In this document: positions 32,833 to 42,673 of the stretch, piece by piece
Layout: each line of letters opens with the position of its first letter
Position numbering within the stretch: the stretch's first letter is position 1
Position numbers and translations under genes: made by a program
Assembly (NCBI RefSeq): GCF_012933465.1
Contig: NZ_JABBND010000012.1
Location: 62,001-126,000, forward strand
Direction of reading: 5' to 3'
Origin: Actinomycetospora sp. TBRC 11914
Lineage (GTDB): Bacteria; Actinomycetota; Actinomycetes; Mycobacteriales; Pseudonocardiaceae
DNA: 64,000 bases
Notes under the pieces: model-generated
Seen by the model: the letters and a program-made list of their open reading frames with translations, nothing else
What the model was told of the DNA's origin: nothing
Database searches by the model: none

Positions 32833-33852
32833 GTGCGACTCGGCGTCCTGGACGTGGGTTCGAACACCGTGCACCTGCTGGTGGTCGACGCCCACCGCGG
32901 TGCCCACCCCACCCCCCAGTCCTCCACCAAGACCTCGTTGCGGCTCGCGGAGCACGTCAGCGACGGGCTGCTGGCGCGCAAGGGCGCCGACGCGCTGGTC
33001 TCCGCGGTCGCCGAGGCGCGCCGCGAGGCCCGGGCGCTCGGCTGCGACGACCTGCTGGCCTTCGCCACGTCCGCGGTCCGCGACGCCACCAACTCCGACA
33101 AGGTCCTCGCGCGGGTCCGCGACGAGACCGGGGTCGACCTCCAGGTCCTGACCGGGCCCGACGAGGCCGCGCTCACCTTCCTCGCCGTCCGCCGCTGGTT
33201 CGGGTGGTCGGCCGGCCGGCTGCTCTCGCTCGACATCGGCGGGGGCTCGCTGGAGATGGCGGTCGGGCGCGACGAGGCCCCCGACGTCGCGCTCTCGCTG
33301 CCCCTGGGCGCCGGCCGGCTGACCCGCGACTGGTTCGCCGTCGACCCGCCCGAGCGCAAGGAGACCCGTGCGCTGGCGGAGTACGTGCACGACACCGTCG
33401 CGCCGGCCGCGGCCGCGCTGCTCGACGGCGGGCCGCCCGACCGCGCCGTCGTCACGTCGAAGACCTTCCGGTCGCTGGCCCGGCTCACCGGCGCGGCGCC
33501 GCGCAGCGCCGGCCCCCGCGTGGAGCGCCGCCTGACGCTGCCCGGCCTGCGCCAGGTGGTCGCGTTCATCAGCCGGATGAGCTCGGCCGACCTCGCCGAG
33601 CTCGAGGGCGTCAGCGCCTCGCGGGCCCACCAGCTGGTGGCCGGCGCGGTCGTCGCGCGGGCCACGATGGAGGCCCTCGACCTCGAGGAGGTGGAGGTCT
33701 GCCCGTGGGCGCTGCGTGAGGGCGTCATCCTCGGCCGGCTCGACCAGGTGCCGCTCGAGGACGGTCCGTTCGCCGCTGACGGGACGTACACCACCGTCCG
33801 TCCCACCGTGACTGGACGACCGGCCTCCGCCACGGCACGGTGGACCGGATGA
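32833..33852 (+). CDS. ppx: Exopolyphosphatase/guanosine pentaphosphatase (Ppx/GppA)
   Basis: 339 residues from GTG. The ASKHA-fold motifs DVGSNTVHLLV (N-terminal), FATSAVRDATN and LSLDIGGGSLEM are intact. It degrades polyphosphate or pppGpp and is linked to the phosphate response by position downstream of regX3. Its stop overlaps the next start (ATGA). Confidence 0.93.
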   Translation: MRLGVLDVGSNTVHLLVVDAHRGAHPTPQSSTKTSLRLAEHVSDGLLARKGADALVSAVAEARREARALGCDDLLAFATSAVRDATNSDKVLARVRDETGVDLQVLTGPDEAALTFLAVRRWFGWSAGRLLSLDIGGGSLEMAVGRDEAPDVALSLPLGAGRLTRDWFAVDPPERKETRALAEYVHDTVAPAAAALLDGGPPDRAVVTSKTFRSLARLTGAAPRSAGPRVERRLTLPGLRQVVAFISRMSSADLAELEGVSASRAHQLVAGAVVARATMEALDLEEVEVCPWALREGVILGRLDQVPLEDGPFAADGTYTTVRPTVTGRPASATARWTG

Positions 33853-35222
33853 CGACGGACGGCCCGCCCCGCCGGGGCTCGCAGCGCAGCGTGGCGGAGC
33901 TGCTCGCCGCCTACGGTGGCGAGTCGCGCGCGCCGTCGCGTCCCGAGCCCGCCCCGGAGCCCGCGCCGGACCCCTACGCGTCCGCTCCCTCCTACGGGTC
34001 GTACGGCTCCTACGACGACCCCTACGACCGTCGGGAGCCCGACCGCGGCCGCGACGCGTACGGCGACCCGCAGGGTCCCGCCCGCACCGGGTCCTACGAC
34101 CGGTACGGCGCCGACCGCCACGACGTCGACCCGTACGGCTCGGGCTCCTACGGCCGCTACGAGGCCGAGCCCTACGGCCGCTACGACGCCCGCGACGGGT
34201 ACGACCCCCGCGACGGCTACGGGTACGGCGGCTACGGCTCCCGGGACGGCTACGGCTCCGGCGGCTACGGCTCCTACGGGTACGACGACGGGTACCGCTC
34301 GGAGCCGCCGCCGTCCTACGGCTCGTACGGGTCCTCGCCCGCCGGCTGGTCGAGCGGGTACGCGGACCTCGACCGCTCGTACCGCGGGCGCGAGGAGCCC
34401 GCCGACCCGTACGCCGGGTACGCCGCGCCCGCGCCGCCCGAGCCCTACGGCTACGCCTCCCCTCCGGCCGGCTACGCACCGGTGCCGCCGCCGGGGGTGC
34501 CGCGCCCGGCAGGGCCGCCGCCCGGGTCGGGCCCGCAGCCGGCGAGCGCGCCCCCGCCCGCCGCGCCGACCGCGCCCTCGTGGTCGCAGCCCGCGCCGGT
34601 CACCGGGGCGTCGCCGGTGCCCGCGCCGCCCCCGCCGTCGGCCGCCCCGACCCAGGTGACGCCCGCCGCGTCGGCGTCGGCCCCGACGCAGGCCACGCCC
34701 GCCGCGTCGGCGCCGACGCAGGCGACCCCGGCCGCCGTCCCCACCCAGGCGACCCCGACCCAGGCCGCTCCGACCCAGGCCGCCCCGCGTCCCGACGACG
34801 GCGGCCCGCCCACGGCGGCGTCCTCGCTGGCGCGTCCGGAGCCGGCCGGCCCGCGGACCACCCGCGCCGACGTCCCGGCCGGGCTCGGCTCCGACGCCGA
34901 CCTGGACGACGACTACGACGACGAGTACGACGACGACGAGGACGACGTCGCCGACCGCCCGACCGCGAAGGAGTGGGTGGTCATCGCCGGCCAGCTCGTG
35001 GTCGGCGCGCTGCTCGGGGCGGTGCTGTGGATCGGGTTCTCCTACCTGTGGCAGTCGCTGCCGGTGGTGGCGCTCGTGCTCGCGGCGGCCGCGACGGGCG
35101 GGCTGGTGTTCGGGGTCCGCGCGATGCGGCGTTCGGACGACCTCCAGACGATGGTGCTCGCCATCGTGGTCGGGCTCGTCGTGACCGTGTCCCCGGCGGC
35201 GTTCGTCCTGCTCGCCCGATGA
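33849..35222 (+). CDS. Tyr/Gly/Pro-rich protein with two C-terminal membrane helices
   Basis: 457 residues. A long disordered head with repeated SYG/YGSYG and later AAPTQ/TQATP units (residues 30-340) leads to an acidic stretch and two membrane helices (VVIAGQLVVGALLGAVLWIGF and MVLAIVVGLVVTVSPAAFVLL). Equivalent in position to the mycobacterial Rv0497 membrane protein. Function unknown; the low-complexity head is prone to variation. Confidence 0.75.
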   Translation: MTTDGPPRRGSQRSVAELLAAYGGESRAPSRPEPAPEPAPDPYASAPSYGSYGSYDDPYDRREPDRGRDAYGDPQGPARTGSYDRYGADRHDVDPYGSGSYGRYEAEPYGRYDARDGYDPRDGYGYGGYGSRDGYGSGGYGSYGYDDGYRSEPPPSYGSYGSSPAGWSSGYADLDRSYRGREEPADPYAGYAAPAPPEPYGYASPPAGYAPVPPPGVPRPAGPPPGSGPQPASAPPPAAPTAPSWSQPAPVTGASPVPAPPPPSAAPTQVTPAASASAPTQATPAASAPTQATPAAVPTQATPTQAAPTQAAPRPDDGGPPTAASSLARPEPAGPRTTRADVPAGLGSDADLDDDYDDEYDDDEDDVADRPTAKEWVVIAGQLVVGALLGAVLWIGFSYLWQSLPVVALVLAAAATGGLVFGVRAMRRSDDLQTMVLAIVVGLVVTVSPAAFVLLAR

Positions 35223-35226
35223 TCGC

Positions 35227-36048
35227 GTGATCGCCCCGGAGCCCGGCGCCGGGCCGCCGGTGGCCCTCTCGACCGCCTCGGTCTACCCGGAGCCCATGGC
35301 GGCGGCGTTCGACGCCGCGGCGGAGCTCGGCTACGACGGCGTCGAGCTGATGGTGTGGAACGAGCCGGAGTCCCAGCAGCTGCGCACCGTCGCCCGGCAC
35401 GTCGAGCGCACCGGGATGCCGGTCCTCGCCGTCCACGCGCCGTGCCTCGCGATCACCCAGCGGGTGTGGGGCGCGGATCCCGCCGAGCGGTTGCGCCGCA
35501 GCGTCGTCCTCTCGGCCGGCCTCGGCTCCCCGACGGTGGTGCTGCACCCGCCGTTCCGCTGGCAGCGCCGCTACGCCGCCGGGCTGGCCCGCCAGGTCGA
35601 CGAGCTCGAGCGGGCGCACGGCGTGCGGGTCGCGATGGAGAACATGTTCCCGCTGCGCCGCGGCCGCGTCCGGGTCTCCAGCTACACGCCCGGGCACGAC
35701 CCGACGGTCCCCGGCGCCCGCAACTACACCCTGGACCTGTCCCACACCGCGGTCGCCGGCGACGACGCGTTCGCGCTCCTCGAGCGCATGGGCGAGAACC
35801 TCGTGCACCTCCACCTCGCCGACGGCACCGGCCTCCCGACCGACGAGCACCTCGTGCCCGGCCGGGGCACCCAGCCGTGCGCGGACGTCCTGCGCCGGCT
35901 CGCGTCGACCGGGTTCGGCGGCACCGTCGTCGTCGAGGTCTCCACCCGTCGGGTGCGGAGCCGCAACGAGCGGCTCGACGCCCTGGCCGAGTCGTTGCTG
36001 TTCGCCCGCCTCCACCTCGGCACCCGGCTCCCGCGTTCCCGGGCGTAG
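35227..36048 (+). CDS. Sugar phosphate isomerase/epimerase family TIM-barrel protein
   Basis: 273 residues from GTG. AP endonuclease 2/xylose isomerase-like barrel with YDGVELMVW, VLAVHAPCLAIT, VRVAMENMFP, YTLDLSHTAVAG and LVHLHLADGTG, which supply the metal ligands. Positional equivalent of Rv0498. Substrate unknown. Confidence 0.85.
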   Translation: MIAPEPGAGPPVALSTASVYPEPMAAAFDAAAELGYDGVELMVWNEPESQQLRTVARHVERTGMPVLAVHAPCLAITQRVWGADPAERLRRSVVLSAGLGSPTVVLHPPFRWQRRYAAGLARQVDELERAHGVRVAMENMFPLRRGRVRVSSYTPGHDPTVPGARNYTLDLSHTAVAGDDAFALLERMGENLVHLHLADGTGLPTDEHLVPGRGTQPCADVLRRLASTGFGGTVVVEVSTRRVRSRNERLDALAESLLFARLHLGTRLPRSRA

Positions 36049-36248
36049 CGCCTCGTCGAGGGGCACAGGGGGCAGGTCCGCGGGCGGGCGGTCCTGCCCA
36101 GCGTGCTCGTGATCATGAGAGGCCCGGTCGGCCCGACGCCGAGGGGCACTGGGTGCACGTTCGCAGGCGGCTGCGGATGCGCGGAGTGCCTCTGATCAAC
36201 GAGCCCCGCGGCGGCGGACACCGATCCGACGGCCCTTAGGGTCGCGAC

Positions 36249-37070
36249 ATGACCACGGTCGCGGTGCTCGGAGGCGGACGGATCGGCGAGGCCCTTCTCG
36301 GCGGCCTGGTGGCGGCGGGACACGATCCGGCCGACCTGCTCGTCGTCGAGCGCGACGCCGCGCGGGCCGACGACGTCGCCGCCCGCCTGGGCCTCGAGGT
36401 GTTCGGGGCCGCCGAGGCGGCCCGGCGCGCGGACGTGCTCGTCGTCGCCGTGAAGCCCCAGGACGTGGCCGGGATGCTCGGCGAGGTCGCCGACGTGCTG
36501 GCGGACCCGCGCCCCGTCGTCGTCTCCCTCGCCGCCGGCATCCCGACCGCCGCGCTCGAGCGATGGCTCCCCGCGGGCACGGCCGTGGTGCGGGTCATGC
36601 CGAACACCCCGATGCTGGTCGGGCGCGCCATGTGCGTGCTCTCGCCCGGCAGCCACGCCGACGAGACCGCGCTGGCCACGGCGGAGACGCTGTTGGGGGC
36701 GGTCGGGCAGACGGCGCGGGTGCCCGAGTCGCAGCAGGACGCCGCGACGGCGCTGTCCGGGTCCGGTCCGGCCTACGTGTTCCTCGTCGCCGAGGCGATG
36801 ATCGAGGCGGGGGTCGCGCTGGGGCTCCCGCGCCCGGTGGCGACGCAGCTGGTCTCGGCCACCGTCGACGGCGCCGGCGGGCTGCTGACCGACGACACCG
36901 CCGGCCCGGCCCACCCGGCCCTGCTGCGCGAGGCGGTCACCTCGCCCGGCGGCACCACCGCGGCCGCGCTGCGGGTCCTCGAGGCCCACGGGCTGCGCGC
37001 CGCGTTCGCGGACGCCGTCGAGGCGTGCCGGGACACCTCGCGGGCGCTGGGCTCGACGTACGGCGGCTGA
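36249..37070 (+). CDS. proC: Pyrroline-5-carboxylate reductase
   Basis: 273 residues. N-terminal Rossmann motif VLGGGRIGEALLGGL, central VVSLAAGIPTAAL and VRVMPNTPMLVG, and the C-terminal substrate region TALSGSGPAYVFL with SPGGTTAAALRVLE. It reduces pyrroline-5-carboxylate to proline with NAD(P)H. The context matches mycobacterial proC. Confidence 0.96.
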   Translation: MTTVAVLGGGRIGEALLGGLVAAGHDPADLLVVERDAARADDVAARLGLEVFGAAEAARRADVLVVAVKPQDVAGMLGEVADVLADPRPVVVSLAAGIPTAALERWLPAGTAVVRVMPNTPMLVGRAMCVLSPGSHADETALATAETLLGAVGQTARVPESQQDAATALSGSGPAYVFLVAEAMIEAGVALGLPRPVATQLVSATVDGAGGLLTDDTAGPAHPALLREAVTSPGGTTAAALRVLEAHGLRAAFADAVEACRDTSRALGSTYGG

Positions 37071-37268
37071 CGACCGTTCGTCGTGATCTCGGAGTGCGCT
37101 GGGCGTTCGGCGTGTGCGCTTGACGCGCCGGAGGCCACGGCCACCGCACCACCACGTCGAGCGATTCATCCGTCACATCCGTCTCGCTACTCTCCGATCA
37201 GCACGTGCGTGTCGAACCGCCGGAGGGGAAGACCGGCGGCACGACGGGTGCTCGGAAGGCGGTCGACC

Positions 37269-37493
37269 ATGCCGCAGAACGCCGCCGCTGGGCGGAGGGA
37301 AGACGGCGACCTGTCACGGGTGCAGTTCCTGACCGTGGCCGAGGTCGCCGCGACGATGCGCGTCTCGAAGATGACCGTGTACCGGCTGGTGCACAACGGA
37401 GAGCTCCCGGCCGTCCGTGTGGGCCGCAGCTTCCGGGTGCCCGAGGAAGCGGTGCACGAGTACCTGCGGGGCTCGTACATCGACGCCGGCTGA
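37269..37493 (+). CDS. BldC/excisionase-family helix-turn-helix protein (Rv0500A-like)
   Basis: 74 residues, ATG at 37269. MerR-like helix-turn-helix [21 protein letters not shown] followed by [18 protein letters not shown]. Always found between proC and the bS22 gene in this lineage. A DNA-binding protein of unknown regulon, distinct from the true BldC orthologue at 62561. Confidence 0.88.
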   Translation: MPQNAAAGRREDGDLSRVQFLTVAEVAATMRVSKMTVYRLVHNGELPAVRVGRSFRVPEEAVHEYLRGSYIDAG

Positions 37494-37647
37494 GGCCGGC
37501 GTCGCACCACCGGTGCCCGGGCGGCGCGTCGGCCCCGCCCGGGCCACCGGTACGGTGGAGGCCTGCTGCCCGGGCTGCCCGGGTCTCCTGGCAGACCACG
37601 GTCTGCCGGTCTGGTCTCCACGAGGACGTCGCGGAAAGGGAACCCGT

Positions 37648-37749
37648 ATGGGCTCGGTCATCAAGAAGCGCCGCAAGCGGATGTCGAAGAAGAAGCACCG
37701 TAAGCTTCTGCGCAAGACCCGCGTGCAGCGTCGCAAGCTCGGCAAGTGA
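37648..37749 (+). CDS. Small basic ribosomal protein bS22 (AURKAIP1/COX24 family)
   Basis: 33 residues, about half Lys or Arg ([16 protein letters not shown]). Matches the tiny actinobacterial protein next to galE2 that binds the 30S/70S ribosome (bS22, Rv0500B). The ATG has ggaaaggg upstream. Confidence 0.93.
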   Translation: MGSVIKKRRKRMSKKKHRKLLRKTRVQRRKLGK

Positions 37750-37849
37750 CCGGTCCCGGCCGGGTCTGATCGCCAGGCCCGGGCCGGACCCGGTCGTCCC
37801 GCGGGTCCCGCCGACACGTCCGCACGCCCCGTAGGTCCCCGGGAGAGCC

Positions 37850-38971
37850 ATGGCCCCGTCCGTCGTCCTCGTCACCGGAGTCGCCGGCCAGCTCGGCGGC
37901 GAGCTCGCGGCACGACTGGCGGCGGACACGTCCATCGACCGCGTGCTCGGGGTGGACACGACGCCGCCCCCGCGCGACCTGCGGCGGCGGATGGGCCGCG
38001 CGGAGTTCGTCCGGGTGGACATCCGGAACCCGCTCATCGGCAAGGTCATCAGCACCGCGAAGGTCGACACCGTCGTCCACGCGTCGCTGTCCGGCCACCC
38101 GTCGGCCTCCGGCGGGCGCTCGATGATGATGGAGATGAACGTCATCGGGACGATGCAGCTCCTCGCGGCGTGCCAGAAGTCGGACACCGTGGGGCGGCTC
38201 GTCGTCCGCTCGACCACGAGCGTGTACGGCGCGAGCCCGCGGGACCCGGCGACGTTCACCGAGACCACCGAGCCGAAGGCGCTGCCGCCGGGCGGGTACG
38301 CGAAGGACGCCGTCGAGATCGAGGGCTACGTCCGTAGCTTCTCCCGGCGCCGTCCGGACATCCCGGTGACGACGCTGCGGTTCGTCAACTTCATCGGTCC
38401 CCGGGCCGACACCGCGTTCGCGCACTACTTCTCGCTGCCCGTGGTGCCGGTGGTGCTCGGGTACGACGCGCGGGTGCAGCTGCTGCACACCGAGGACGCC
38501 CTCGCCGTCCTCGAGCGGGCGACGATGCACGACCTGCCCGGCGTGTTCAACGTCGGCGCGGACGGCGTGCTCATGCTGTCGCAGGCGGTGCGGCGGGCCG
38601 GCCGGGTCGCGCTGCCGATCCCGGAGCCGCTGGTGCCGTGGGTCGGCCGCATCACGCGGCGGGCCCGGCTCGTCGACTTCTCGCCCGAGCAGATGCGCCT
38701 GCTCAACTACGGCCGCGTCGTCGACACCACGAAGCTCAAGACCGAGTTCGGCTTCGAGCCCCGGTGGACGACGGTGCAGGCCTTCGACGACTTCGTCGCC
38801 GGCCGCGCGCTGCGCCCGGTGATCGACACCGACCGCTACCTCGGCGCCGCCGAGTCGCTCGCGCTGTCGGCGCTGCACGCGCTGCCCGGCCGGGGCGCGC
38901 CGGCGCCCGAGCGGCCGGAGCCGCCCCAGATCGAGGGCCCGACCCCGCCCGCACTCACCCCGGTGCGCTGA
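37850..38971 (+). CDS. NAD-dependent epimerase/dehydratase (GalE2-like)
   Basis: 373 residues. Extended SDR Rossmann motif VTGVAGQLGGELAARL, the catalytic Ser-Tyr-Lys region (VVRSTTSVYGASP, GGYAKDAVEIE) and a long C-terminus. Corresponds to mycobacterial Rv0501; the substrate is not established from sequence. Confidence 0.87.
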   Translation: MAPSVVLVTGVAGQLGGELAARLAADTSIDRVLGVDTTPPPRDLRRRMGRAEFVRVDIRNPLIGKVISTAKVDTVVHASLSGHPSASGGRSMMMEMNVIGTMQLLAACQKSDTVGRLVVRSTTSVYGASPRDPATFTETTEPKALPPGGYAKDAVEIEGYVRSFSRRRPDIPVTTLRFVNFIGPRADTAFAHYFSLPVVPVVLGYDARVQLLHTEDALAVLERATMHDLPGVFNVGADGVLMLSQAVRRAGRVALPIPEPLVPWVGRITRRARLVDFSPEQMRLLNYGRVVDTTKLKTEFGFEPRWTTVQAFDDFVAGRALRPVIDTDRYLGAAESLALSALHALPGRGAPAPERPEPPQIEGPTPPALTPVR

Positions 38972-39006
38972 GGGTGGCCGACCGGATCAGCAGGAGGAAC
39001 GAGGAC

Positions 39007-40050
39007 ATGGGCGAGGCCGAGGTCATCCCGCTGCGCGGAGCGGGAGGACGACCACGCCCCCGGCCGACGCCACGCCGCCGTAGCGTCACCGGCCCGCCGC
39101 CCGGCGTGGCCGACCACGGGACGGTGACGGACGGAGCGGACGGCGGGATGGTGGACGCGGGGCAGGGCGCGGGTGCGCCGTCGTCGGAGCTGGTGCCGGC
39201 GGGGCCCTCGGAGCTGGAGTCCGCCGTCGGCGAGGTCGCCGACTTCCTGCGCCGCCGCCTCGGTGGGCGCTACCCGGTCGACGAGTTCGGGTTCGACCCC
39301 GACCTCAACGAGCACGTCATCCTCCCCGTCCTGCGCCCGCTCTACGAGCGCTGGTTCCGGGTGGAGACGATCGGCGTGGAGAACGTCCCCGCCGAGGGCG
39401 GCGCGCTGCTGGTCGCGAACCACTCCGGGACGCTCCCGCTGGACGCGCTCATGACCGTCGTCGCCACGCACGACGACCTGCCGACCCCGCGCAACCTGCG
39501 GATGCTCGCGGCCGACCTCGTCTTCGGCATGCCGGGCTTCGGAGCGGTCGCCCGCAAGGCGGGGCACACGCTGGCCTGCAACCCGGACGCCGAGAAGCTC
39601 CTGGGCGCCGGCGAGCTCGTCGGCGTCTGGCCCGAGGGCTTCAAGGGGATCGGCAAGGCCTACGCCGACCGGTACAAGCTGCAGCGCTTCGGCCGGGGCG
39701 GGTTCGTCTCGGCGGCGCTGCGCACCGGCGTGCCGATCATCCCGTGCTCGATCGTCGGTGCCGAGGAGATCTACCCGAAGATCGGTGACCTGGGCCCGAT
39801 CGCGCGGCTGCTCGGGGTGCCCTACTTCCCGATCACCCCGACGTGGCCGTTGCTCGGGCCGCTCGGCCTCGTGCCGCTGCCGTCGAAGTGGTACATCGAG
39901 TTCGGCGAGCCGATTCGCACCGACGAGTTCGAGCCCGGCTCCGCGGACGACCCGATGCTCGTCTTCAACCTCACCGACCAGGTGCGGGAGAACATCCAGC
40001 AGACGCTCTACCGGCTGCTCTCGGGCCGCCGGAACGCGTTCCTGGGGTAG
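39007..40050 (+). CDS. Lysophospholipid acyltransferase family protein
   Basis: 347 residues from the ATG at 39007 (aggaggaa upstream). PlsC-type motifs: NHSGTLPLD near 141-149, then GVWPEGFKGIGK. The 80-residue head is Pro/Arg-rich and disordered. Corresponds to Rv0502. It acylates a glycerolipid or related acceptor at the inner face of the membrane. Confidence 0.86.
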   Translation: MGEAEVIPLRGAGGRPRPRPTPRRRSVTGPPPGVADHGTVTDGADGGMVDAGQGAGAPSSELVPAGPSELESAVGEVADFLRRRLGGRYPVDEFGFDPDLNEHVILPVLRPLYERWFRVETIGVENVPAEGGALLVANHSGTLPLDALMTVVATHDDLPTPRNLRMLAADLVFGMPGFGAVARKAGHTLACNPDAEKLLGAGELVGVWPEGFKGIGKAYADRYKLQRFGRGGFVSAALRTGVPIIPCSIVGAEEIYPKIGDLGPIARLLGVPYFPITPTWPLLGPLGLVPLPSKWYIEFGEPIRTDEFEPGSADDPMLVFNLTDQVRENIQQTLYRLLSGRRNAFLG

Positions 40051-40060
40051 GGGCGAGCCC

Positions 40061-40106
40061 CATGTGAACAGATGTGGTCGCCCGGACGACCACACGCGTT
40101 CACATG
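40061..40106. terminator. Hairpin between convergent acyltransferase and HAD genes
   Basis: Arms 40061-40080 and 40087-40106 pair at 17 of 20 positions around a cccgga loop. It overlaps the stop codon of the HAD gene on the minus strand and follows the acyltransferase stop by about ten bases. Confidence 0.7.
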
Positions 40107-41077
40107 CGGCGCCGTGAGTAGGCGGCCCCGGCCGCGACGGCCCCGGCGACCGCTCCGGCCCCGAGCACCGAGGGCACGCCGATGCGGGCGACCTTGCGCC
40201 CGGAGCGGAAGTCCCGGATCTCCCACCCGTTCTTGCGGGCGAGCCCGCGCAGGTCGGCGTCGGGGTTCACCGCCACCGCGGTGCCGACCACCGAGAGCAT
40301 CGGGGCGTCGTTGATCGAGTCCGAGTACGCCGAGCAGCGCCGCAGGTCCAGGCCCTCGCGGGCGGCGAGAGCGCGGACCGCGTGGGCCTTGGCCGGGCCG
40401 TGCAGCAGCTCGCCGACCAGCCGGCCGGTGTAGACCCCGTCGTGGTGCTCCGCGACCGTGCCGAGCGCCCCGGTCAGCCCCAGGCGGCGGGCGATGATGG
40501 CGGCGAGCTCCAGCGGCGTCGCGGTGACCAGCCAGACCCGCTGCCCGGCGTCGAGGTGCATCTGGGCCAGCGCCCGGGTGCCCTCCCAGATCCGGTCGGC
40601 CATGAGCTCGTCGTAGATCTCCTCGCCGAGCTCGACCAGCTCGGAGACCTCCCGGCCCGCGACGAACGACAGCGCGGCCTCCCGGTGGGCCCGGATGTCC
40701 TCCGGGGTGCCCTCGCCGCCGAGGCGGAACTTCACCTGCTGCCACACGAAGCCGCGCAGGTCGGCCCCGGAGAAGAACTTCCGGGCGGCGAGGCCGCGGG
40801 CGAAGTGGAAGATCGACGCGCCCATCATCATCGTGTTGTCGACGTCGAAGAACGCGGCGGCGGTGAGGTCGGGCGGCACGCTGGGGAGGACGGGGCCGGC
40901 GGTCTCGGCGGCCGCGGCCGCCGCGGCCCCCGCGTCCCGGGCGGCGGACCCGCCGGCCGTACCGGCGTCGGCGCCGTCCGGATCAGGGCCGTCCGGATCA
41001 GGGCCGTCCGCGGACGAGCCGTTCAGCACCGTCCCGGTCGCCGGGGCGTCGGTGCGCCGGTCGCGCCGTCCAACCAC
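40100..41077 (-). CDS. serB1: HAD-IB family phosphatase (SerB1-like)
   Basis: 325 residues from GTG. DxDxT nucleophile motif [25 protein letters not shown], and [10 protein letters not shown] motif 4. A Gly/Ala/Asp-rich N-terminal tail (1-70) and a C-terminal hydrophobic segment ([14 protein letters not shown]). Positional match to Rv0505c (serB1). Activity on phosphoserine is assumed from the family but not specific to it. Confidence 0.85.
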   Translation of the reverse strand: MVGRRDRRTDAPATGTVLNGSSADGPDPDGPDPDGADAGTAGGSAARDAGAAAAAAAETAGPVLPSVPPDLTAAAFFDVDNTMMMGASIFHFARGLAARKFFSGADLRGFVWQQVKFRLGGEGTPEDIRAHREAALSFVAGREVSELVELGEEIYDELMADRIWEGTRALAQMHLDAGQRVWLVTATPLELAAIIARRLGLTGALGTVAEHHDGVYTGRLVGELLHGPAKAHAVRALAAREGLDLRRCSAYSDSINDAPMLSVVGTAVAVNPDADLRGLARKNGWEIRDFRSGRKVARIGVPSVLGAGAVAGAVAAGAAYSRRRM

Positions 41078-41190
41078 CGCCCGACTCCTCCTCGCCTCCC
41101 GCGGGGCACCGGCCCGGCCGGGCGCGGTCCTGTGCGGACCACCTTAGTGGTGCGGACCGACCTCGTCGGGCCGCACCGTGACCGAGCGGA

Positions 41191-42564
41191 TCAGTTGCCG
41201 AGCGAGAGCCCGGGGAGCCCGGGGAGCAGCGGCGGCAGCTGCACCTTCGGCAGCCCCGGGACGGGCACCGGCACGTTGATCGGCGGCGCCGTCGTCGTGG
41301 GCGAGAGCGGCAGCGGCAGCAGCGGCTTGTCGTTCCCGTCCCCGCTCGACTTGCTCGTCGTCGACTCGTCCGTCGTGGTGGTCGTCGTCTCCGAGGACGA
41401 GGTGGCGCGGCGGGTCGCAGGCGTTGAGGTCTTCGTCGCCGACGTCGAGGTCTGCGGCAGGGCGAGGCTCGGCGCCCTGTCCTGGTTCGCCGCGGCGGAG
41501 CAGGCCGCGGACGGGAGCGGGCCGAGGTCGTCGGAGTCCGAGCCACCGCACGGGGTGCTGGTGGACTTCTCGAACGCCGCGGCGCGCTCGCGCAGCTGGG
41601 AGATCAGGCGCTGGGAGGACGCGGCCTGCTGCTTGCCCCCGTCGGGCAGCGACGCGGAGAACCCGTTCAGCGTCTGCGCCTGCTGGGTGGCCCACTGCGA
41701 GAGGAGGCCGGGCGGCGGGCCGGCCGGCTTGTTGACCAGCGGGAGCAGCATCCGGGCACCGGTGCGGGCCTGGTCGTCGAAGGCGCGGAGGTTGTCGGCC
41801 ACCAGCGCGGCGTCGGCGTCGTCGGCGCCCGCGGCGGTCGGCTGCGACCCGGCCGCGGTGGTGCTGTCGCGCTGGATCAGCTCCTGGATCTCGTCGAGGC
41901 GCAGCGCGGCGACGTCGAGGTGCTTGCGGGCCTTCGCCTCCTGGCCGGAGGTCAGCCCGATCTCGGTGGACTCCGAGGCGCGCTTGAGGCCGTAGAGCAT
42001 GTCGCCGGGCAGCGCGCCGCGCGAGAGCAGCACGGTGAGGGCACCCAGGGCGAGGACGGCGGCCATACCGGCCACCGTGGTCGAGAGCAGGCGGCGGGCG
42101 GTGGTGCCGCGGCGCGCCGAGCGTCCCGGCCCGGCGGACGGGGTCCGCGTGGTGGTCCCCGGGCGGCGGTCGCCCGGCCGGGCGTCGCCGCGGCGGTCGG
42201 CACGACGACGACCGTGGCCGGCGGCGCCGGCCTCCACCCGCTCGGTGCGCCGGGTCACGGGGACCTGCGGCGGCGCTTCCTCGGCGAGGGCCGCCATGAG
42301 GGAGGCGCGCATGCGCCGGGAGGCCTCGGGATCGGGTCCGGAGCCGGCGCGGCCCGCCTCGCCGGCCCGGGTGAGCAGGTCCGCGATCCGCAGGTCCGCG
42401 TCCAGCTCCCGGTCACCGGTCCGGTCATGATCGCCCAGTGGCGCCCCGGATGCGCCGGGGTGCGCGCGACGACCGGCTGCGCGCCCGCGCATCCGCTCGT
42501 CCCAGGCAGCGGCGAACCGCTCGTCTGCCCCGTCGCGACCGCTCGACATGTCGTCCGTCCTCAT
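41191..42564 (-). CDS. DUF5667 membrane anti-sigma factor (RsbN-like)
   Basis: 457 residues from the ATG at 42564; the ATG at 42549 has the better ribosome-binding site. A cytoplasmic head (1-145), a single membrane helix (LLSTTVAGMAAVLALGALTVLL) and an extracytoplasmic DUF5667 domain (GDMLYGLKRASESTEIGLTSG) with a Thr/Ser- and Pro/Leu-rich tail. In Streptomyces the same pairing is BldN with its anti-sigma RsbN. It lies just downstream of the sigma gene and has its own candidate ECF promoter. Confidence 0.85.
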   Translation of the reverse strand: MRTDDMSSGRDGADERFAAAWDERMRGRAAGRRAHPGASGAPLGDHDRTGDRELDADLRIADLLTRAGEAGRAGSGPDPEASRRMRASLMAALAEEAPPQVPVTRRTERVEAGAAGHGRRRADRRGDARPGDRRPGTTTRTPSAGPGRSARRGTTARRLLSTTVAGMAAVLALGALTVLLSRGALPGDMLYGLKRASESTEIGLTSGQEAKARKHLDVAALRLDEIQELIQRDSTTAAGSQPTAAGADDADAALVADNLRAFDDQARTGARMLLPLVNKPAGPPPGLLSQWATQQAQTLNGFSASLPDGGKQQAASSQRLISQLRERAAAFEKSTSTPCGGSDSDDLGPLPSAACSAAANQDRAPSLALPQTSTSATKTSTPATRRATSSSETTTTTTDESTTSKSSGDGNDKPLLPLPLSPTTTAPPINVPVPVPGLPKVQLPPLLPGLPGLSLGN

Positions 42565-42608
42565 CGTGCGCTCGTGCCGTCCGGCACGAACCGTGCTCGT
42601 CGTACGTC

Positions 42609-42636
42609 GAAACGACCGGAGGGGCGCCCGGTTACG
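42609..42636 (-). promoter_or_regulatory. Candidate ECF-type (sigma-BldN) promoter of the anti-sigma gene
   Basis: On the minus strand cgtaac (42636-42631) and cgtttc (42614-42609) are separated by 16 bp, a -35/-10 arrangement of ECF sigma factors. It is about 45-60 bp before the anti-sigma start, which would give the sigma factor a negative feedback loop as known for BldN and rsbN. Confidence 0.45.
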
Positions 42637-42673
42637 AGATACACGCCGACGGGTGGAACTACATCGTTGTCAC

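Noticed and set aside
38836-40095. Minus-strand ORF opposite the acyltransferase
   Set aside because: No start site, no domain, and the plus strand has conserved catalytic motifs throughout.
41200-41420. PLP/TTT-rich tail of the DUF5667 protein as a separate secreted gene
   Set aside because: Continuous in frame with the membrane helix and DUF5667 region and without an internal start site.
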